Part shown: positions 55,070 to 57,819 of the stretch, piece after piece
Position numbering within the stretch: position 1 is the stretch's first letter
Layout: each line of letters starts with the position of its first letter
NCBI RefSeq assembly: GCF_900108045.1
Contig: NZ_FNUK01000011.1
Location: 1 to 57,819 of the forward strand
Direction: 5' to 3'
Origin: Caloramator fervidus
Lineage (GTDB): Bacteria; Bacillota; Clostridia; Clostridiales; Caloramatoraceae
DNA: 57,819 bases
Made by a program: the position numbers and the translations under genes
The notes under the pieces: generated by a model
The model's input: only the letters and a program-made list of their open reading frames with translations
Told to the model about the DNA's origin: nothing
Database searches by the model: none

Positions 55070-55327
55070 ATGAGGCTTGATAAATTTTTAAAGGTTTCAA
55101 GGATAATCAAGAGAAGGACTGTTGCAAAAGAAGTTTGTGATATGGGAAAAGTTTTAGTAAATGGTAAAGTAGCAAAACCAGGAACTGCTTTAAAGGTTGG
55201 GGATATTATAGAAATACAGTATGCAACAGGAAGTGTAAAGGCTGAGGTTTTAAGCCTCAAAGAGCATGTTACAAAAGAAGATGCAAGGAATATGTATAAG
55301 ATAATTAGTGGAAAAGAAATTGAATAA
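55070..55327 (+). CDS. rqcP: S4-domain ribosome quality control factor RqcP (YabO/HslR-like)
   Basis: 85 aa. S4 RNA-binding fold (MRLDKFLKVSRIIKRRTVAK, VLVNGKVAKPGTALKVGDII). RqcP works with RqcH in adding Ala tails to stalled nascent chains. The ATG at 55070 has five bases after GGAAGG; ATG 55067 is too close. Follows the hup terminator. Confidence 0.9.
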   Translation: MRLDKFLKVSRIIKRRTVAKEVCDMGKVLVNGKVAKPGTALKVGDIIEIQYATGSVKAEVLSLKEHVTKEDARNMYKIISGKEIE

Positions 55328-55328
55328 T

Positions 55329-55425
55329 TATCAACAATTTGTGGATAAGTGTGTTGATAATTTGTGATAAATTTGTTGATTTTAGTTTAAAAGGTTGTGA
55401 TTTATTCCTTATTTGTTGTGGATAA
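55329..55425. promoter_or_regulatory. Cluster of DnaA-box-like sequences
   Basis: Two exact TGTGGATAA (reverse of TTATCCACA) at 55340-55348 and 55417-55425, plus one-mismatch TTATCAACA at 55329-55337 and TGTTGATAA at 55352-55360. Four near-consensus boxes in under 100 bp between rqcP and yabP. It could be a DnaA regulatory or titration site; no AT-rich unwinding region or dnaA/dnaN genes show an origin. Confidence 0.55.
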
Positions 55426-55437
55426 CATAAGGAATAA
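55402..55437. repeat. 11-bp inverted repeat enclosing a DnaA box
   Basis: TTATTCCTTAT (55402-55412) and ATAAGGAATAA (55427-55437) flank 14 bp holding the second exact TGTGGATAA. Confidence 0.6.
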
Positions 55438-55460
55438 AGTATATATCCCCTTCATATAGT
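55432..55460 (+). promoter_or_regulatory. Candidate sigma-E promoter of yabP-yabQ
   Basis: GAATAAA (55432-55438), 14-bp spacer, CATATAGT (55453-55460) resembles sigma-E kmATATT/CATAnAnT. yabP and yabQ are sigma-E genes in B. subtilis. The expected start near 55467 lies inside the loop/3' arm of the hairpin 55443-55478. Confidence 0.45.
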
Positions 55461-55478
55461 TTAATATGGAGGGGATAT
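55443..55478 (+). terminator. Terminator-like hairpin masking yabP ribosome site
   Basis: Fifteen-base-pair stem 55443-55457/55464-55478 with one G-U, then five T and the yabP ATG. The 3' arm contains GGAGGGG, the yabP ribosome site. Confidence 0.7.
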
Positions 55479-55482
55479 TTTT

Positions 55483-55758
55483 ATGGAAAATAAAATGATA
55501 AAAGAACACAAAATCTATATAGATAATAGGGGCAAGATAGATATAAGTGGAGTTAATGCGATTTATACATTTAATGATGAACAAGTCAGTTTATCTACTG
55601 TAATGGGAAATCTTTTAATTAGGGGTAAGGACTTGAAGGTTAACAAATTAAATGTTGATAGTGGAGATGTATCTATAGTTGGGCAAATAAACTCTTTAAG
55701 TTATACTTCTAAAGACGAAGGTAAAAATGAAAATCTTTTAAAGAAGCTTTTTAGGTGA
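55483..55758 (+). CDS. yabP: Sporulation protein YabP
   Basis: 91-aa beta-rich protein of the YabP family: ISGVNAIYTFNDEQVSLST and MGNLLIRGKDLKVNKLNVDS, the typical features. Required with YabQ for normal spore formation in the mother cell. GGAGGGGATATTTTT is the ribosome site, buried in a hairpin on read-through RNA. yabQ follows by 6 bp. Confidence 0.93.
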   Translation: MENKMIKEHKIYIDNRGKIDISGVNAIYTFNDEQVSLSTVMGNLLIRGKDLKVNKLNVDSGDVSIVGQINSLSYTSKDEGKNENLLKKLFR

Positions 55759-55764
55759 TATGAT

Positions 55765-56208
55765 ATGGTTTTAGATATCAATATTCAATTTATGTATTTT
55801 TTTTCTAACATTTTATGTGGTATAATAATAGGATTTTTATTTGACACATATAGAATTATTAGGGGATTTAAAAATCCTAATAAGACTTTAACTGCAATTT
55901 CGGACTTATTGTTTTGGATATTTTCTGCTCTTTTAACGTTTATTTTTATGCTTTTAACCAATAATGTAAATATTAGATATTATACTTTTATAGCTTTTAT
56001 TATAGGACTGTATTTATACTTTAAGCTTATTTCTAAACCTTTTTTAGGTTCTTTAAGATTTGTAATTTATTATATTATGAAATCTTTTAGATTTTTATTT
56101 AGAATGATTTTAATGTTTTTAAGACTTATTAGGGTTTTTTATTTAAATTTAGGGTATTATGTCAGGAAATTTATAGGATTAGTTTTTATAAAACAGCAGG
56201 AAAATTGA
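55765..56208 (+). CDS. yabQ: Spore cortex biosynthesis protein YabQ
   Basis: 147-aa mother-cell membrane protein. Four hydrophobic helices, first with FFSNILCGIIIGFLFDTYRI, then FWIFSALLTFIFMLLTNNVN; C-terminal basic. Matches YabQ, which localises to the forespore and is needed for the cortex. AGGTGAT before the ATG overlaps the yabP stop, so the two are cotranscribed. Confidence 0.92.
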   Translation: MVLDINIQFMYFFSNILCGIIIGFLFDTYRIIRGFKNPNKTLTAISDLLFWIFSALLTFIFMLLTNNVNIRYYTFIAFIIGLYLYFKLISKPFLGSLRFVIYYIMKSFRFLFRMILMFLRLIRVFYLNLGYYVRKFIGLVFIKQQEN

Positions 56209-56254
56209 AATCTTCGTAGAATTTATTATGTAGTAAGTTTAAGAGGGGATGCAT

Positions 56255-56530
56255 ATGAAGAAAATAGAGAAGCTTTTTTATTTGTTTTTTTTAATATTTT
56301 TCTTGTCTATATTTATAAAACAACAGGCTATTATGTTTAGGTTAAAAAAAGATTACAGGCATTACAGCCAGCAGCTTGAGAAGGTTAAGTTTATTAATGC
56401 TCAACTAAAGGAAGAGCTTAAACAGGTTCAAAAAGATTCTTATATTGAAACTTTAGCAAGGGAAAAGTTGGGGCTTATAAAACCAGGTGAGATTTTATTT
56501 ATAGATAAAAATAAAAGGAAGACAAATTGA
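56255..56530 (+). CDS. divIC: Septum formation initiator family protein DivIC
   Basis: 91-aa single-pass division protein. Short cytoplasmic N-terminus, TM (~6-24), then an extracytoplasmic coiled coil (~30-62, YRHYSQQLEKVKFINAQLKE) and the family end YIETLAREKLGLIKPGEILF. Works with DivIB and FtsL at the septum. ATG 56255 is six bases after GAGGGG; ATG 56249 directly abuts it. Confidence 0.93.
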   Translation: MKKIEKLFYLFFLIFFLSIFIKQQAIMFRLKKDYRHYSQQLEKVKFINAQLKEELKQVQKDSYIETLAREKLGLIKPGEILFIDKNKRKTN

Positions 56531-56555
56531 CTAAAATTATATTATTTTGTATAAT
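56527..56555 (+). promoter_or_regulatory. Promoter of yabR
   Basis: TTGACT (56527-56532), 17-bp spacer, TATAAT (56550-56555), overlapping the divIC stop. Confidence 0.75.
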
Positions 56556-56593
56556 AATATCATTAAAATATATTAAGGAGGAAGTCTTTTAAC

Positions 56594-56989
56594 ATGACCT
56601 TAAAGGTAGGTACTATTTTAGAAGGAACTGTTGTAAACATTACAAATTTTGGTGCTTTTGTCGATGTAGAAGGAAAAACAGGTTTAGTTCACATTAGCGA
56701 GGTGGCTGATACTTACGTAAAAGACATAAGACAACATCTAAAAGAAAAGGACAAGGTAAAGGTTAAGATTATTGCAATTGATGAGCAAGGAAAGATAAGT
56801 TTATCAATAAGGCAAGCTATGCCAAAGAGTTCAAGACCGGTTGAAATTGACTGGCAGGGTGAGAGGAACAAAAACAGTGGACTTTCTTTTGAGGAGAGAC
56901 TTGCAAAATTCTTAAAAGAAAGCGAGGAGAGAATTCAGGACTTAAAACATAGAGAAGGCAGAAGATATGGAACTGCATCAAGAAGATAA
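56594..56989 (+). CDS. S1-domain RNA-binding protein YabR
   Basis: 131 aa. N-terminal S1 OB-fold (VGTILEGTVVNITNFGAFVD, GLVHISEVADTYVKDIRQHL) followed by a charged Arg/Lys/Glu-rich tail. YabR-type general stress-like proteins bind RNA or ribosomes. AAGGAGGAAGTC precedes the ATG by 12 bases. Own promoter and terminator. Confidence 0.93.
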   Translation: MTLKVGTILEGTVVNITNFGAFVDVEGKTGLVHISEVADTYVKDIRQHLKEKDKVKVKIIAIDEQGKISLSIRQAMPKSSRPVEIDWQGERNKNSGLSFEERLAKFLKESEERIQDLKHREGRRYGTASRR

Positions 56990-56993
56990 TTAT

Positions 56994-57029
56994 AAAGGGT
57001 ATTTTACCACACGGTAAAATACCCTTTTG
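56994..57029 (+). terminator. Terminator after yabR
   Basis: AAAGGGTATTTTACC/GGTAAAATACCCTTT (56994-57008/57013-57027), ACAC loop, T-run. Confidence 0.92.
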
Positions 57030-57069
57030 TAAAAAATAAAAATTTCTATAAAAAATTTTAAAAAAGGTG

Positions 57070-57098
57070 TTGACGAAATCAAAATAGTGTTATATAAT
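57070..57098 (+). promoter_or_regulatory. Promoter of tRNA cluster
   Basis: TTGACG (57070-57075), 17-bp spacer, TATAAT (57093-57098), 32 bp before tRNA-Leu. Confidence 0.85.
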
Positions 57099-57130
57099 CA
57101 ATAATGTCGATGCGAGGTGCACGAAAGAAC

Positions 57131-57219
57131 GCCGGAGTGGCGGAACAGGCAGACGCACAGGACTTAAAATCCTGTGGTCCGAAAGGACCGTACCGGTTCG
57201 ACCCCGGTCTCCGGCACCA
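57131..57219 (+). tRNA. tRNA-Leu (anticodon TAA)
   Basis: 89 nt including the encoded CCA, with a long variable arm typical of type II tRNA. Acceptor GCCGGAG/CTCCGGC, anticodon loop CTTAAAA with TAA at 57165-57167. Confidence 0.96.
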
Positions 57220-57223
57220 ACGT

Positions 57224-57299
<76 letters not shown>

Positions 57300-57304
57300 A
57301 ATAT

Positions 57305-57381
57305 GGCGGCGTAGCTCAGTTGGCCAGAGCAATCGGTTCATACCCGATGTGTCAGCGGTTCGAATCCGTTCGCCGCCACCA
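57305..57381 (+). tRNA. Elongator tRNA-Met (CAT)
   Basis: 77 nt with CCA. Acceptor GGCGGCG/CGCCGCC is fully paired, and the anticodon loop TTCATAC has CAT at 57339-57341. The lack of initiator marks suggests elongator Met; a lysidine-modified Ile tRNA is a less likely alternative. Confidence 0.88.
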
Positions 57382-57395
57382 TCTATGTAGAGGGT

Positions 57396-57430
57396 AAAAG
57401 CACCCACGAAAAACTTCGTGGGTGCTTTTG
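57396..57430 (+). terminator. Terminator of tRNA cluster
   Basis: Perfect 15-bp stem AAAAGCACCCACGAA/TTCGTGGGTGCTTTT (57396-57410/57415-57429), AAAC loop. Confidence 0.9.
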
Positions 57431-57604
57431 TTATTTGTCCTAAAATACATTAGTTTTTTGCGGTTCTATGTCAATAGTTGGGGTGGGCAAATTATTCAGA
57501 TGCCCGCCCTTGCTAATTTCCAAGGAGTTTTTATGTAATTGAGATTAATTTAAGCAAAAGCTTTAAAAATGGGCATGACAAAAAGGCCAATCAAAGGTTG
57601 GCTT

Positions 57605-57819
57605 TTATAAAAGCTCAGCGTATTGTTTATTTTTGCACGTAGTTTGGTATAGGTTTAAGAAGAAAACCTTTAAAGACTGACTTAGGTCGACTAAGGTTTT
57701 CTTCTTAAATTTTTTGCGCGAGGCCGTTAAAAATTGTTGTAGATTTAATAGTTTAACAAGTTTATACACAACAATGAAGAATTCGATTTCTAAACCTTTC
57801 AAAGTTCCTAAATCCGAAG
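57605..57819 (-). CDS. C-terminal part of a possible DDE transposase, cut by the window edge
   Basis: The reading frame is open to the right edge (71 codons). LGTLKGLEIEFFIVVYKLVK then a Lys-rich tail recalls the end of DDE transposases of the IS1182-like kind, which have RGLEKV-EF-type motifs. This is pattern recall, not proven. Inside lies a perfect 17-bp inverted repeat (57654-57670/57693-57709). The IS end may be near GGTTCTATGTCAATAGTTG at 57462-57480. Confidence is low. Confidence 0.4.
   Translation of the reverse strand, partial: SDLGTLKGLEIEFFIVVYKLVKLLNLQQFLTASRKKFKKKTLVDLSQSLKVFFLNLYQTTCKNKQYAELL

Noticed and set aside
55329-55437. Chromosomal origin oriC
   Set aside because: DnaA-box-like sites occur, but there is no dnaA, dnaN, rpmH or clear unwinding element; kept only as a DnaA-box cluster.

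Overview
The window is AT-rich chromosomal DNA from an endospore-forming, low-GC Gram-positive bacterium, most likely Clostridiaceae (Clostridium or a Caloramator-like relative). The evidence is the gene content and order: spore genes (spl family, spoVG, spoVT, spoVB, yabP, yabQ, a SpoIID-like protein), strong Shine-Dalgarno sites with ATG, GTG and TTG starts, T-box and guanine riboswitch leaders, and the conserved block purR-spoVG-glmU-prs ... pth-mfd-prsA-spoVT-spoVB-mazG-hup-rqcP-yabP-yabQ-divIC-yabR, which in Bacilli and Clostridia lies near oriC. No species is claimed.

Layout. 1-4.8 kb: nucleosidase plus spore-photoproduct-lyase-like radical SAM gene, small ferredoxin, HtrA protease, YjbQ, XRE/S24-like regulator. 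4.9-10 kb: NSS-family Na+ symporter with a 32-aa companion, membrane genes, PAP2 phosphatase, SpoIID/LytB protein. 10-13 kb: pantothenate operon (DUF2520 dehydrogenase-panB-panC-panD). 13-18.5 kb: UPF0489 protein, secreted transglutaminase-like protein, guanine-riboswitch-controlled NCS2 permease, Na/Pi cotransporter with PhoU domain. 18.5-28.7 kb: GGDEF/EAL protein, decayed LacI/GH65 sugar locus, YkvI-like transporter, lipoprotein, UgpC/MsmX-type ATPase with PucR-like and LacI regulators, 23S methyltransferase-like gene, PilZ protein. 29.2-30.6 kb: IS200/IS605 element with a truncated tnpA and a full tnpB. 30.6-36.7 kb: flavodoxin-like reductase, two tRNA-Pro, SDR, T-box-asnS, a protein resembling acyl-ACP reductase, murC. 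36.9-57 kb: the near-origin housekeeping/sporulation block, with gdhA and a two-component/HtrA operon inserted. 57.1-57.4 kb: tRNA-Leu, tRNA-fMet and tRNA-Met. The right edge holds a partial transposase-like gene.

How the genes connect. Cell-envelope and spore functions dominate (murC, glmU, SpoIID-like, spoVB, yabP/Q, divIC, HtrA, PrsA). Nucleotide metabolism is linked through purR, prs and the guanine-sensing permease. c-di-GMP is represented by a GGDEF/EAL enzyme and a PilZ protein. Most transcription units end in strong intrinsic terminators, many shared by convergent genes.

Most worth a second look: (1) the IS605-type element appears to have inserted inside the -10 hexamer of a promoter, and precise excision would rebuild TTGTAT-17-TATAAT; (2) structured leaders before spoVB and yabP bury their Shine-Dalgarno sequences, and a candidate sigma-E promoter inside the yabP hairpin would make transcripts lacking the masking arm; (3) a cluster of DnaA-box-like sequences lies between rqcP and yabP; (4) two short units missing from ordinary gene calls, at 23807-24066 and 50638-50883, each have their own promoter and terminator; (5) the SPL-family protein has Tyr where the B. 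subtilis H-donor Cys141 is expected.
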